Source: Leptotrichia sp. HSP-536 (GTDB lineage Bacteria; Fusobacteriota; Fusobacteriia; Fusobacteriales; Leptotrichiaceae). Taken from it: 64,000 nt of DNA. Position numbers and translations under genes: made by a program. This document shows positions 1 to 9,659 of this stretch, in pieces; within the stretch, counting starts at the first letter, position 1, and each line of letters starts with the position of its first letter. The notes below the pieces were generated by a model, which had not been told where the DNA came from, did not search any database, and saw only the letters and a program-made list of their open reading frames with translations. The stretch lies in assembly GCF_041199985.1 (NCBI RefSeq), contig NZ_CP165647.1, forward strand, positions 1,860,001-1,924,000, written 5' to 3'.

Positions 1-298
1 CCTGATTTGCAGCCTTTAAACAATATTTTTCATATAGCTTTTCATCTTTGCCCATGTAAAAAGTAGATAACATCGTTGAAGCTGTTGGAACATAATCTTC
101 TATTCGTTCAAAATACAATTTTGAAACTTCTGGATAAAATTCCCATGTATCCATTCCCAGCTGCATCATTTCATCAATTTGTTCTTTTGTTAAATTTTCT
201 CCTGCCTTATTTATATGTTCTCTTGCAATCTTTAAATATTTTTCTTCTTCGTTATCCTTATTCCGAAATTTATCTATTATTTTTCCAAATATTCCCAA
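1..298 (-). CDS. Hypothetical protein, truncated by the window edge
   Basis: An open frame enters from the left edge; I translated it by hand. The only sensible start is a TTG at 298, because an in-frame TAA lies directly before it; GGTG lies just upstream as a weak ribosome site. About 99 residues are visible, beginning GIFGKIIDKF, and they are charged and helical. The stretch around LSTFYMGKDEKLYEKYC resembles a TPR or Sel1-like repeat, but I cannot assign a family. It lies 42 bases after the flavin-binding protein gene, so it probably belongs to the same transcript. The C-terminus is not in the window. Confidence 0.5.
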   Translation of the reverse strand, partial: MGIFGKIIDKFRNKDNEEEKYLKIAREHINKAGENLTKEQIDEMMQLGMDTWEFYPEVSKLYFERIEDYVPTASTMLSTFYMGKDEKLYEKYCLKAANQ

Positions 299-340
299 TT
301 ATTTCACCATCCAGTTCTTGCACTATACAAGTACAATTTC

Positions 341-835
341 TTATTCATGTTCCTTACAGCTCATTTCTTCAACTACAAGTTTAAACACACAAACTGCCTT
401 CAACATTCTCTCATCAAATTCCCATTCTGCTTTTCCAGTATTATGTTTCATCAATTCCATCAACGCCTTCATTTTTTCCTGTGAATCTTCAATAATGTCA
501 ACTTTCCCATTTCCGATTACACTTTGAAATCTAGCAGTATAATTGCAGGCTTTATCGCCTTTTGTGTAAATTTTGTGATTGGTGTCGAGTTCAAATCCTG
601 CATAGTTATTTTCTTTTATTATATCAAGTTTTCGTCCTGTTCTTGCACCATGAAAGTAAAATGTATAGTTTCCGTTTTCTTCGGTAAAGCCAAAATTTAG
701 TGGGACAATGTAGACTTTTCCGTTGTCATTTAAGCCAAGACGGCAACAGTCACAGGCTTTTATAATTTCTTTTATTTTTTCATTGTCTTTAATTTCTCTG
801 TCCCGTCTTCGCATTTTTATTTTTGTATTTCCCAT
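341..835 (-). CDS. Pyridoxamine 5'-phosphate oxidase-like flavin-binding protein (NimA-type)
   Basis: A 164-residue protein of the split-barrel FMN-binding superfamily, close to the NimA branch annotated as 5-nitroimidazole reductases. The family layout is visible: an N-terminal MRRRDREI helix, then ACDCCRLGLNDNGKVYIVPL, then the strand FYFHGARTGRKLD with its flavin-contact pattern, and a central YTARFQSVIGNGKV segment. ATG at 835 is preferred because AAAGGA lies seven bases upstream; an internal ATG at codon 8 is possible. It starts 16 bases after the fhs stop, so the two genes are probably co-transcribed. Substrate unknown; a drug-resistance role should not be assumed. Confidence 0.75.
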   Translation of the reverse strand: MGNTKIKMRRRDREIKDNEKIKEIIKACDCCRLGLNDNGKVYIVPLNFGFTEENGNYTFYFHGARTGRKLDIIKENNYAGFELDTNHKIYTKGDKACNYTARFQSVIGNGKVDIIEDSQEKMKALMELMKHNTGKAEWEFDERMLKAVCVFKLVVEEMSCKEHE

Positions 836-850
836 TTTTGTATCCTTTTT

Positions 851-2521
851 CTAAAATAATCCTGAAATTACCCCATTTTCATCTATGTCAATTAACTCTG
901 CCGCCGGCTTTCTCGGTAATCCTGGCATATCTATAATTTCTCCAGCCATTGCTACCAAGAATCCTGCTCCAGCTGATAATCTTACTTCGTTGATTGTAAT
1001 TGTGAAGCCTGTTGGTCGTCCCAGCAGATTCGGGTTGTCTGACAATGATTTTTGTGTTTTTGAGATACATATTGGCAATTTATCGTAGCCGTTTTCTACG
1101 TATTTTTTAATATTGTTAAGTGCTTTTGGTGCAAAGTTCACTCCATCTGCTCCGTAAATTTCTTTTGCTATTTTTTCAATTTTTTCCTGAATTGACAAGT
1201 TCAAATCATAAAGTGGAGTGTATTTTTTGTCTGATTTTTCATTCTTTTCAATGGCGTTCATAACTTTTTCCACAAGTTCTTTTCCACCTTCTCCACCTTT
1301 TTCCCAGATTTCGCAGTTGGCAATTTCCACATCCATTTTTGCACAAAAATCTTTTATCACTTGAATTTCAGCGTCAGTATCAGTTATAAATTTGTTAATT
1401 GCCACAACAACTGGCAAATTGTACTTTTGCATGCTTTCAATATGTTTTTCAAGGTTTACAAGCCCTTTTGTCAATGTTTTGATATTTTCCGACTTCAAGT
1501 CCTTATCTCCACCATGATGCTTTAACGCACGAACTGTTGCAACAATTACAATAACATTCGGCTCCAAGTTCCCAAGCCTAGCTTTTATATCTAAAAATTT
1601 CTCAGCACCCAAATCAGCTGCAAATCCAGCTTCCGTAACCACGTAATCTGACAATTTCAATGCCATTTTTGTAGCTAATAACGAATTACATCCATGTGCA
1701 ATATTTGCAAAAGGCCCACCGTGAATAAATACAGGCGTGTTTTCCAAAGTCTGTACCAAATTAGGCTTTATCGCATCTTTTAGCAATGCCGCTACTGCCC
1801 CTTGAATGTTAAGCTGCTTAACTTTAAGCATTTCCCCTTTTCTGTTGTATGCGAAAACTATTTCGCCAATTCTTTCCTTCAAGTCAGTAATAGAGTCAGC
1901 AAGACAGAAAATCGCCATAATTTCCGAAGCAACCGTTATCTGAAACGAATTTTCACGAGGCACGCCATTCACTTTTGGCCCAAGCCCAACGACAACGCTT
2001 CTTAAATTTCTGTCATTCATATCAAGCACACGTTTAAAAGTAATATTATTCACATCAATATCAAGTTCATTTCCAAAATGTATATGATTGTCAATGCACG
2101 CAGAAATCAAGTTATGTGCAGCTGAAATTGCATGAATATCCCCTGTAAAATGTAAATTTATCTCTTCCATTGGAACAACTTGCGACATTCCACCGCCAGC
2201 AGCTCCACCTTTCATCCCAAACACAGGTCCCAAAGACGGCTCCCTAAGTGCAGCAATCGACTTGTACCCAAACTTATTTAACGCCTGAGTCAATCCAACA
2301 GTAACAGTAGACTTCCCTTCCCCTGGAGGCGTAGGAGTAACAGCCGTCATCAAAATTAACTTCCCATCTTTTTTCTCTGCATTTCTCTTTAACACTTCCA
2401 AACTAACCTTAGCCTTATACTTCCCATACGGCTCAAAATCATCCTCTGTAAGTCCAATACTTTCTGCAATCTCACCAATTTTTTTCAATTTCGCATTTTG
2501 AGCAATTTCAATATCTGTCAT
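851..2521 (-). CDS. fhs: Formate--tetrahydrofolate ligase
   Basis: A 556-residue protein of normal full length for the ATP-dependent ligase that makes 10-formyltetrahydrofolate in one-carbon metabolism. The nucleotide loop [16 protein letters not shown] is at residues 63-78, followed by the family blocks [19 protein letters not shown] and [14 protein letters not shown], and the C-terminal block [14 protein letters not shown]. The start is well supported by AGGAGG about 10 bases before the ATG. Fermentative anaerobes use it for purine and formate balance. It is the first gene of a short leftward operon; more than 1 kb of repeat-rich non-coding DNA lies upstream. Confidence 0.96.
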   Translation of the reverse strand: MTDIEIAQNAKLKKIGEIAESIGLTEDDFEPYGKYKAKVSLEVLKRNAEKKDGKLILMTAVTPTPPGEGKSTVTVGLTQALNKFGYKSIAALREPSLGPVFGMKGGAAGGGMSQVVPMEEINLHFTGDIHAISAAHNLISACIDNHIHFGNELDIDVNNITFKRVLDMNDRNLRSVVVGLGPKVNGVPRENSFQITVASEIMAIFCLADSITDLKERIGEIVFAYNRKGEMLKVKQLNIQGAVAALLKDAIKPNLVQTLENTPVFIHGGPFANIAHGCNSLLATKMALKLSDYVVTEAGFAADLGAEKFLDIKARLGNLEPNVIVIVATVRALKHHGGDKDLKSENIKTLTKGLVNLEKHIESMQKYNLPVVVAINKFITDTDAEIQVIKDFCAKMDVEIANCEIWEKGGEGGKELVEKVMNAIEKNEKSDKKYTPLYDLNLSIQEKIEKIAKEIYGADGVNFAPKALNNIKKYVENGYDKLPICISKTQKSLSDNPNLLGRPTGFTITINEVRLSAGAGFLVAMAGEIIDMPGLPRKPAAELIDIDENGVISGLF

Positions 2522-2894
2522 CCTTATATCCTCCTGTATTTTTTATTATTTATATAAAAATCGAAAAAGCCACGAATTGTTAATTAAAAGACTTTTCCGA
2601 TATTCATTTATAATTTGTTCACTTTTTATAACTTTTTCTTTAGAAATTCATATTAGTTCTTAACTTCTACAACTGAGGCTATTTTTCTAAATTAACCTAC
2701 AATTCTAAATAACATTATATTATCATAAATACATCATATTATATCTTTTTATAAATGTCAATATTTTTAACTACAATTCGTCTTTTTCATTTTTCAAAAA
2801 ACCTGTCTTTACAAGGATAAATACGAGATTTAATCTTCATTTTTGGAAGAATGCAAAATAACGGAGAATTAAATTATATTAAAGATAACAGTCA

Positions 2895-2957
2895 AAATAG
2901 AGATAAAATTCTATAACAATTAATTTGGTAGTTTTATGAATCTAATTTTAAGGCTTA
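2895..2957. repeat. Decayed copy of the 121-bp inverted-repeat element
   Basis: The stretch AGATAAAATTCTATAACA followed by ATTAATTTGGTAGT closely matches the interior of the element at 52081-52201. The right terminal repeat survives only as TAATTTTAAGGCTTA and the left terminus is gone. It is probably an old, immobile copy. Confidence 0.5.
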
Positions 2958-3139
2958 ACGCAAAACTTTCTTATAAAGAAAAAATAAAACTCGTTTCGTA
3001 AAACTACGCTCACTCTCGCAAGCAAAAGTTATTTTTACATAAATAAGTTTTATCATTATAAAAATTATGGCGAAAGAAATACATTCGTATTTAGTTATTT
3101 TTCCTTTAACAAAATTTTGCTTATTTAATATTTTCAAAT

Positions 3140-3462
3140 AATTAAAATATAATTTTCATTTTTCAAACAGATTCTAGTATAAATAGCCCGTCGGAGCATT
3201 TTTCTGTGCTAGCAAAACTGTCTGAGCATGGCGAGTTTTTTGTCAGTGCAGAAAAATGTCGTAGACTAGCCATAGGTTGTAGGATTTGTGGCAATGAGCA
3301 ATCCTACGAAAATAAAAAGAAAAAACATAATAATATGAAAAAATATTTATTAATCAAAATATCTAAAGAATAATTTAATTGAATGATTATGAACTATGTA
3401 TTAAACAACCCTACTATAAAAATTTATTCCTATTTTTAAATGAAATTTAGTATAAGATATTT
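3140..3462. repeat. Truncated copy of a ~330-bp dispersed element with a structured core
   Basis: From TTAAAATATAATTTTCAT to TTAGTATAA this region aligns with 16811-17072, sharing the left flank, the core and the right end. The right terminus, read on the minus strand, is ATACTAAATTTCATTTAAA and matches the inverted-repeat end seen at other copies. The left terminus is missing. The core at 3188-3307 is far better conserved between copies than the flanks. Confidence 0.7.
3188..3307. repeat. Conserved structured core of the dispersed element, copy 1
   Basis: About 120 bases, nearly identical to 16860-16978. CATTTTTCTG pairs with CAGAAAAATG, and the stem extends through TGCT/AGTG with two wobbles. 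Inside it AAAACT pairs with AGTTTT. A second hairpin follows, GTAGGATT with AATCCTAC and a 13-base loop. No open frame covers it. Confidence 0.7.
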
Positions 3463-3597
3463 TATGCTTAAAAAATATAGACTAAAATGTTGTCAATATT
3501 GAAAACGGAATTAATTTTATTCTATTGTATAGTTGTCAAACATTTGTTACAAAAACTTTAAAAATAAATAGAAAAGTTATCTTACTAATGTCTTAGC

Positions 3598-4516
3598 CTA
3601 ATTGTTTGTCCTGTATTCTTTCAGCATTTCATTTGGACTTTTAAAATTTAATACTTTTCTTGATATATTATTGTATCTGCTGCAATATCTTTTTACTGGC
3701 CTTCTTAATTTTTCCAGACTTCTAAATCTTTTTCCTAAATAATAATTGCTGTCCAGCCTGTGGCTCCTTTCCACTTTCCCATTCTGCCACGGCGAATACG
3801 GTCTTGTTGTCATGTATTCTATCCCTAGTTCTTCCAGCTTTAGCTCAAATAGTGTCTTTTTGCCATTTTCCGCATTCGTAAACTCCCTGCCGTTATCACT
3901 TTGTATTTTTTCTATTTTAAAGCCCAGCTCCGCTTCAAGCGTTTCTAGAAATTTTGTCGTCTGGTATGTACTTTTTTCATCCACTATTCTTAATACCTCT
4001 TCCTTGTATACTCATCTATTGCCGTTATCTGATAGTAATTCTGGTCATTCATTCCAAAACATATGCATTCTCTTGGAACATATTTTATGTCTATCTGAAC
4101 CTTTTCGCCAGGATATGCAGCCTGCTTCACTTTTTTGTGCTTTTGTAAAGCCTTTTAGGCTTTTTGGGCTTATTATCCCTAATTTTTCTTATTATTTTGC
4201 ACATAGTTCCATAAGAACGGCTGTATCCCAGTTTTCTAGCTTCGGTATATACCTGTGCCAGTCCTTCATATGAAAATCTCCTGTATTTTTTCATAATTAA
4301 ATCTATTTCTTCCTGAGTATGTTGATTTGGATGACTTTTAGGTCTTCTGCTTTTTGGCATCAGTGACTGCACTGTTCCGTCATATCTGTCACGCCATCTC
4401 TTAATCTGCTGTCTTGATGTCTTATATTTTAATGCCGCCTTTGAATTATTGTTATATTTTATTGCATACTCAACTGCCCGTTGACGAACACGGTACTCTT
4501 CTGATATACTATTCAT
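3598..4516 (-). pseudogene. DDE transposase, broken by two frameshifts
   Basis: The N-terminal piece (4516-4127) has a helix-turn-helix region ending near SRQQIKRWRDRYDG and a basic linker, SLMPKSRRPKSH. A middle piece that I read by hand contains VQIDIKYVP and ITAIDEYTRKR, which carries the first catalytic Asp. The C-terminal piece (3984-3598) has the second Asp in QSDNGREF and the Glu in NGKVERSHR. Joining the pieces needs one extra base near 4140 (in an AAAAGG run) and one near 3992 (in an AGGTA run). The intact protein would be about 305 residues. All catalytic residues remain, so decay is recent or the breaks are sequencing errors. Confidence 0.8.
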
Positions 4517-4573
4517 AGAAAGGTTTCTCCTTATGTAGTTTTGGTCAGCTTACATTATATCAGAAACCTTTCT
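4517..4573 (-). promoter_or_regulatory. Extended -10 promoter inside a hairpin that covers the transposase ribosome site
   Basis: A perfect 12-base inverted repeat, AGAAAGGTTTCT (4562-4573 with 4517-4528, minus-strand order), flanks the transposase start region. Its 3' arm overlaps the AAGGAG ribosome site and ends at the ATG. A TGATATAAT extended -10 box (4562-4554) lies directly after the 5' arm. Transcripts starting there would lack the 5' arm, whereas read-through RNA from polC would contain both arms and mask the ribosome site. Confidence 0.55.
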
Positions 4574-4618
4574 TTTTTTCTTCTTTTTTGTCACATATGT
4601 ATTGTACCACGACATTTT

Positions 4619-7600
4619 CTAAAATAATGTCTGCTGATTTGTAGCTGATAAATCCTTCAAGCACTCATATTCCTTCATCAAATCCACAACCGTCTTATTC
4701 AATTTCGTACGTTTTACCAAATCCTCAATTGACAAAAAACTAGATTCTTTCCGCTCGGCAACTACCTTTTCAGCAACAGATTCCCCCAGTCCATCCACCG
4801 CAATTAACGGCATTCTGATTTTCCCGTCCTGTATTGTGAAAAGTTTCGCTTCAGATTTATAAATATCAATTTTTTCCAGCTCAATTTTACGGTAGTGCAT
4901 TTCAATTAAAATTTCATATAAAAATAATTCCTGTTTTTCCTTCGCATTTAAAGTTCCTTTTCTGTCCATTTCCATTTTCGCACGTTTCAATTCCTCTACT
5001 GGTCTGAACATTGTCGTCATTTTAAAATCACCAACTTTTCTATTTAGGAAAGCTGTGTAAAATTCTATTGGATAATGCACTTTAAAATAAGCGATTCTTA
5101 CTGCCATCATTACATAAGCCACCGCATGCCCTTTTGGGAACATATATTTTATTTTTTCGCATGAATCAATGTACCACTGCTCTACACCGTGTTCCTTCAT
5201 CGTTTTAGAAAATTCTCTCCATTTTTCAGGATTTTTCGTAGGCTGTCCTTTTCTGACAAATTCCATTATTGAAAAGGCTAATGATTTATCCAGTCCATCG
5301 TCAATCAGCTTATTCATAATGTCATCCCGTACCGTGATAATCTGACTCAAGGTTGCAATTCCACTTCTTACGTAATCCTGTGCATTATTCAGCCAAACGT
5401 CTGTTCCGTGTGAAAGTCCAGAAATTCTGACTAATTCCGCAAAAGTTTTTGGACGTGTGTCAACTAGCATCTGTTTTACGAAAGATGTACCAAATTCAGG
5501 TATTCCTGATGTACCTGTCGGAGAGCCGATTTCATCTGGAGTTACACCAAGTGCTTCTGTACCGCTGAATAAACTCATTACTTGCTTATCATCAAGCGGA
5601 ATCGTATAAATATCAACACCTGTCAAATCCTGCAAAATTCTAAGCGTTGTTGGATCATCGTGTCCCAGTATATCCAGTTTTACAAGCTGTTCGTCCATTA
5701 CGTGATAATCGAAATGGGTTGTTTTTGAAGTAGCTTTCATATCATTGGCAGGACGCTGGATTGGGCAGAAGTCGTAAATTGACTTGTCTTTCGGAACTAC
5801 TATCATTCCGCCAGGATGCTGTCCAGTTGTTTTTCTAGCCCCTTCACAGCCTTTTGCAATTCTCATAACTTCTGCTTTTCTTTCCTTTATTTCAGGTGTT
5901 CCTTCCACTTCTTCAAGATATTTTTTCACATATCCAAAAGCATTCTTTTCAGCAAGTGTAGAAATCGTTCCCGCACGAAAGACATTGTCGCTTCCAAACA
6001 GCTCTTCCGTATATTTATGAATCTCCCCCTGATATTCCCCAGAAAAGTTTAAGTCAATATCCGGCACTTTATCTCCATTGAATCCCATAAACACTTCAAA
6101 TGGGATAGCGTGTCCATCTTTTATATATTTTGTACCGCATTCTGGACAATTTTTATCAGGATAGTCAACTCCGCTTCCTTCCTCATTCATAAATTCCGTA
6201 TGCTTACATTTAGGACATCTGTAATGCGGATAAAGTCCGTTCACTTCGGTAATTCCCATAAGATAGGCAACAATTGAAGAACCGACCGAACCACGTGAAC
6301 CTACAAGATAGCCCGCATCTACCGATTTATGTACAAGTTTTTGTGCAATCAGATAAAGTACAGCAAATCCATTTTGAATAATCGAATTAAGCTCTTTTTC
6401 CACTCTTTCTTTCAAATCTGGGTCAATATTTTCGCCATAAAGCTCTTTCAGCTTACTATAAGTCATTTTCCTTACTTCATCTTCAGCACCTTCGATTTTC
6501 GGTGGATAGAATCCAGTCGGAATTGGTCGCACTTGTTCTATCATATCACTGATTCTATGTGTATTTTCCACAACGACTTCCTGAGCCGTTTCTTCTCCCA
6601 GATATTTAAACTCTTCCAGCATTTCTTCTGTAGTTTTGAAATAAAGTTTTCTGTCAAAAAATTCATATTCTTTAACGCCTTCTGCAACTTCAGTTTTCCA
6701 CATTGTTCCGCTTCCCAGAAGCAAGATATTCCTGTTAATCACTTCCCGCTCTTCCAGATAGTGAGCATCTCCTGTCGCAACCACAATTTTATTCAGTTTT
6801 TTCCCAAGTTCGCAAAAATATTTGTTCATCTCCCTGATTATATCGTAATTTTCAATTTCCTTGCTTCTTTTTTCTACTCTGTCAGTATAATTTGCAACAG
6901 GCTGAATTTCAATGTAGTCATAAAATTTTGCTTTTTCTTCAATATCATCTTTTTCAGTTCCACGTAAATAAAGATTTACCAATTCACCCCTATTTCTTTC
7001 AGAAGCCGAAGCAGAACTTGCAATTAACAAATTTTCTCTCATGCTGTTTAATAAGCTTTTTGGTATTCTAGGTCTTTTTTTTCCAAAAAATTCTATATGT
7101 GAACGTGATACAAGCTCGTACAAATCACGAAGCCCAGCCTGATTTTTGACCAAAATCATTGTATTCAATGTTTCCGAATTTTGAATATTCGGCTGTAAAT
7201 CCGTATTAATTTCAATCAGTTTCAAAATTCCCTTGCTTAAAATCATATTTAAAAATTTCTGAAAAACTTCCGCAGTCGCCTTCGCATCATCAACAGCCCT
7301 GTGATGTGTTTCAAGTGTAATTCCAAAATATTTTACCAGATTGGCAAGCCCATATCCTCTCAATTCTGGAAGCAATGTTCTAGCCAAAGGCAACGTATCA
7401 ATTACGCTTGGAGAATACTCAAGTCCTTGCTCAATGGTTTTTTGCTTGATAAATCCCACGTCAAATTTTGCATTGTGAGCAACTACTGTCGTACCTGTGC
7501 AAAATTCCAAAAATCTTGGCAGTACAGTTTCTATTTTTTCAGCATTTGCAACCATTTCGTCAGTAATCGTTGTAAGTTCCGTTATTTTTTGAGGAATTGG

Positions 7601-8998
7601 AATTTCAGGATTTACAAATTCAGAAAATTCTCCGATAACTTCCCTTCCACGCATTTTTACAGCCCCAATTTCAATTATCTTGTCATTAAACGGATCAAAT
7701 CCAGTCGTTTCAATATCGAATACAACATAAATTTCATCTTCAATCATCTTGTTCTTAGGATTTGTAATCAAGTCCTGCTCATCATCGACTACATACGCCT
7801 CCATCCCAAAAATAACCTTAAAATCCTCATTTGCCTCCTTAAATGCAAACGGAAATGAATGCACTACTCCGTAATCTGTCACAGCAATCCCGCTATGTCC
7901 AAATTCTTTCGCTCTTTTTGCATAATCCTTGATTGACATAACTCCGCTCATTTCGCTCATATTTGTATGTGCATGAAGTTCTATTCTTTTTTTTTGAGCA
8001 TTGTCTTCTTTTTTCACATCTTTGGAGTCAATAGCTTCCACTTTCTGAGTTCTTATATATTTTTCCCCAGTGTACATATCCGATTCAAATGTTCCTGTAA
8101 CTTTTACCCAGTCGCCAAGCTTAACCTGAACATCTTTTTTTGTATTGAAGAAAATTCTGCAGCTAACGGAATTTGTATAATCTGTAATCATAAAATCACA
8201 CATTAATTTCCCATTTTTAGTTTCTCTCATATCCAAATTAAAGATTTTACCTTCCAATGCAACATTTTCTCCATCATTCAAAATATCAAGCGCAGAAAAA
8301 GCCACTGCATCCATATCAGGAATTTTTTTTCGTCTAAATCCATTTCCATTATTATTACCATTATTGTTATTATTACTGAAACCACCATTTGAAAAATTAC
8401 CATTGCTATTCCCGTTGTTAAAATTTCCGTTACTATTTTCATATTGAGGCAATTCGCTGGATTTTATTGAATTTAATTCATTTTGAGCTTTTATTTTTTC
8501 TTTAATTTCTTTAAAATCCCCATTTACAAACTCAATTTTTATTAAATTGTCCACACAATCATGAATCCTTTGCGTAAGCCTGTCCTTAATTTCAACTCTT
8601 TTTGCCTCTTCTATCAAATGATGTGACGGCAATTTTATAAATATTGTATCTTCCAGACTTTCAACTTCATAACTTGCAAAAATGTACTGGTATCTCTGGC
8701 TTTCACATTTATAACTTTCAATTGCAAATTTTATAAAGCCAACAACATCCTTTTTTATCAGTTCTGAATTAATATCCATCTTCATCCGCAATTTCAATCC
8801 TTCAGATTCAAAGTTTTTATAAAGCAGCTGCTTCAAATCCTGTATTTCACTATCCGCATTAAAGCTATTAACTTTTATAAATACCTGCATTTCTTTTTTT
8901 CTGGAAAATAGGCTAACATATTCAATTTCAAAATTTCTAATTTCATATTTTCTGGAAAAATCTTCTGAAGGCTTGATTTTTAAATATTTTGTACTCAT
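4619..8998 (-). CDS. polC: DNA polymerase III subunit alpha, PolC type
   Basis: The 1459-residue replicative polymerase with built-in proofreading, of usual PolC length. Domain order: N-terminal domain (1-180), an Asn/Gly-rich linker (about 188-221), OB fold (about 235-325), first PHP half from LHAHTNMSE (341), DEDDh exonuclease from FDIETTGF (427) to about 600, second PHP half, the zinc ribbon YRCPKCKH with CPECGTKY, and the polymerase core with VPDIDLNFSGE. The C-terminus, ending QQTLF, carries helix-hairpin-helix and tail segments. GAGGGG precedes the ATG. Only 32 bases separate it from the sufU stop with no visible terminator, so some transcription may come from the suf operon. The Asn-rich linker is unusually low in complexity. 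Confidence 0.97.
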   Translation of the reverse strand: MSTKYLKIKPSEDFSRKYEIRNFEIEYVSLFSRKKEMQVFIKVNSFNADSEIQDLKQLLYKNFESEGLKLRMKMDINSELIKKDVVGFIKFAIESYKCESQRYQYIFASYEVESLEDTIFIKLPSHHLIEEAKRVEIKDRLTQRIHDCVDNLIKIEFVNGDFKEIKEKIKAQNELNSIKSSELPQYENSNGNFNNGNSNGNFSNGGFSNNNNNGNNNGNGFRRKKIPDMDAVAFSALDILNDGENVALEGKIFNLDMRETKNGKLMCDFMITDYTNSVSCRIFFNTKKDVQVKLGDWVKVTGTFESDMYTGEKYIRTQKVEAIDSKDVKKEDNAQKKRIELHAHTNMSEMSGVMSIKDYAKRAKEFGHSGIAVTDYGVVHSFPFAFKEANEDFKVIFGMEAYVVDDEQDLITNPKNKMIEDEIYVVFDIETTGFDPFNDKIIEIGAVKMRGREVIGEFSEFVNPEIPIPQKITELTTITDEMVANAEKIETVLPRFLEFCTGTTVVAHNAKFDVGFIKQKTIEQGLEYSPSVIDTLPLARTLLPELRGYGLANLVKYFGITLETHHRAVDDAKATAEVFQKFLNMILSKGILKLIEINTDLQPNIQNSETLNTMILVKNQAGLRDLYELVSRSHIEFFGKKRPRIPKSLLNSMRENLLIASSASASERNRGELVNLYLRGTEKDDIEEKAKFYDYIEIQPVANYTDRVEKRSKEIENYDIIREMNKYFCELGKKLNKIVVATGDAHYLEEREVINRNILLLGSGTMWKTEVAEGVKEYEFFDRKLYFKTTEEMLEEFKYLGEETAQEVVVENTHRISDMIEQVRPIPTGFYPPKIEGAEDEVRKMTYSKLKELYGENIDPDLKERVEKELNSIIQNGFAVLYLIAQKLVHKSVDAGYLVGSRGSVGSSIVAYLMGITEVNGLYPHYRCPKCKHTEFMNEEGSGVDYPDKNCPECGTKYIKDGHAIPFEVFMGFNGDKVPDIDLNFSGEYQGEIHKYTEELFGSDNVFRAGTISTLAEKNAFGYVKKYLEEVEGTPEIKERKAEVMRIAKGCEGARKTTGQHPGGMIVVPKDKSIYDFCPIQRPANDMKATSKTTHFDYHVMDEQLVKLDILGHDDPTTLRILQDLTGVDIYTIPLDDKQVMSLFSGTEALGVTPDEIGSPTGTSGIPEFGTSFVKQMLVDTRPKTFAELVRISGLSHGTDVWLNNAQDYVRSGIATLSQIITVRDDIMNKLIDDGLDKSLAFSIMEFVRKGQPTKNPEKWREFSKTMKEHGVEQWYIDSCEKIKYMFPKGHAVAYVMMAVRIAYFKVHYPIEFYTAFLNRKVGDFKMTTMFRPVEELKRAKMEMDRKGTLNAKEKQELFLYEILIEMHYRKIELEKIDIYKSEAKLFTIQDGKIRMPLIAVDGLGESVAEKVVAERKESSFLSIEDLVKRTKLNKTVVDLMKEYECLKDLSATNQQTLF

Positions 8999-9030
8999 TT
9001 TATCCCCTCAATCTCTGATTTAAACAAAAT

Positions 9031-9471
9031 CTATTTCTCGTTTTTCTCCACAATCACTTTCAACGAATGCCAACTAAGCGTTGCACATTTAACTCTCGCA
9101 GGCATTTGAGCGACATACTCCATAAGCACTGCATCTCCTAGCTTTTTACTTTCCTCGCCTGTTAATTTTTCTTCCTGCTTCATCATTTTAAAAAATAAAT
9201 TCACTTTTTCCTTCGCCTCTTCCATTGTCTTTCCCTTTACCAAGTCAATCAGCATAGCCATAGAAGCCGTTGAAATAGCACATCCGCTTCCAATAAAAGC
9301 CGCATCTATTATTACATCATTTTCATCAGTTTTTATTTCCAGCGTCAAGTCATCTCCACAGTTCGGATTATGTCCACGCTCTGCAAACGTCGGATTTTCA
9401 ATTTCACGATTCAGTTCCTTACGTCTGCTGTATTCCAGTATTGTCTGCTGATATATTTTTTCCAAATTCAT
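9031..9471 (-). CDS. sufU: SUF scaffold / sulfur-transfer protein SufU (NifU-like)
   Basis: A 146-residue zinc-binding partner of SufS that accepts persulfide sulfur for Fe-S assembly. The three conserved cysteines are C38 in PNCGDD, C64 in GSGCAIS and C129 in VKCATLSW, with D40 also present; this is the SufU pattern rather than the IscU pattern. ATG at 9471 is chosen because AAGGAGG lies eight bases upstream; a longer frame to 9537 only adds a basic tail read from the spacer. It is the last suf gene. A gap of about 190 bases separates it from sufS. Confidence 0.93.
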   Translation of the reverse strand: MNLEKIYQQTILEYSRRKELNREIENPTFAERGHNPNCGDDLTLEIKTDENDVIIDAAFIGSGCAISTASMAMLIDLVKGKTMEEAKEKVNLFFKMMKQEEKLTGEESKKLGDAVLMEYVAQMPARVKCATLSWHSLKVIVEKNEK

Positions 9472-9659
9472 ATTAAACCTCCTTTTCAATTTTTTCTTTA
9501 GTAATTTGTAAAATTTATAAAGTCTTATTAAAAACATTTCTCAATTTTAACTTTTCTTATTTTTCTTCGTTTTTGACAAGGAATCTTGCCTTTTTGCTTC
9601 GTAAACACTTTTATTATTCAAATTTCATAATTTTTTATGTCTCTAATTTTTGTACCTTT

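Larger units (their letters stand above)
2522..3597. other. Long non-coding gap filled with decayed repeats
   Basis: About 1.1 kb without a credible gene. The part next to fhs (2522-2880) is plain AT-rich DNA that should hold the fhs promoter, though I see no clear one. From 2895 onward it holds a decayed copy of the element at 52081-52201, then a GC-richer patch near 2990-3025, then a truncated copy of the element at 16739-17072. The rest is AT-rich spacer before the insertion sequence. One 60-codon frame at 2955-3137 has no ribosome site and no recognisable protein. Confidence 0.6.
3590..4600 (-). mobile_element. Degenerate DDE-type insertion sequence (IS3/IS481-like)
   Basis: A single-transposase element next to the 3' end of polC. 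The coding part spans 3598-4516, with a regulatory hairpin just upstream of the transposase start. I could not identify terminal inverted repeats or a target duplication, so the boundaries are approximate. Two frame breaks in the transposase suggest that it is dead. Confidence 0.65.

Noticed and set aside
2985..3030. The G/C-richer patch CTCGTTTCGTAAAACTACGC in the gap
   Set aside because: It stands out by composition, but I found no second copy, no symmetry and no protein in it.
2955..3137. A 60-codon minus-strand frame in the repeat-rich gap
   Set aside because: No ribosome site, no recognisable domain, and it lies between decayed repeats.
6329..6967. A 212-codon plus-strand frame within polC
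   Set aside because: It is Phe-, Ile- and Asn-rich as expected for the reverse of AT-rich coding DNA, has no ribosome site, and polC is intact on the other strand.
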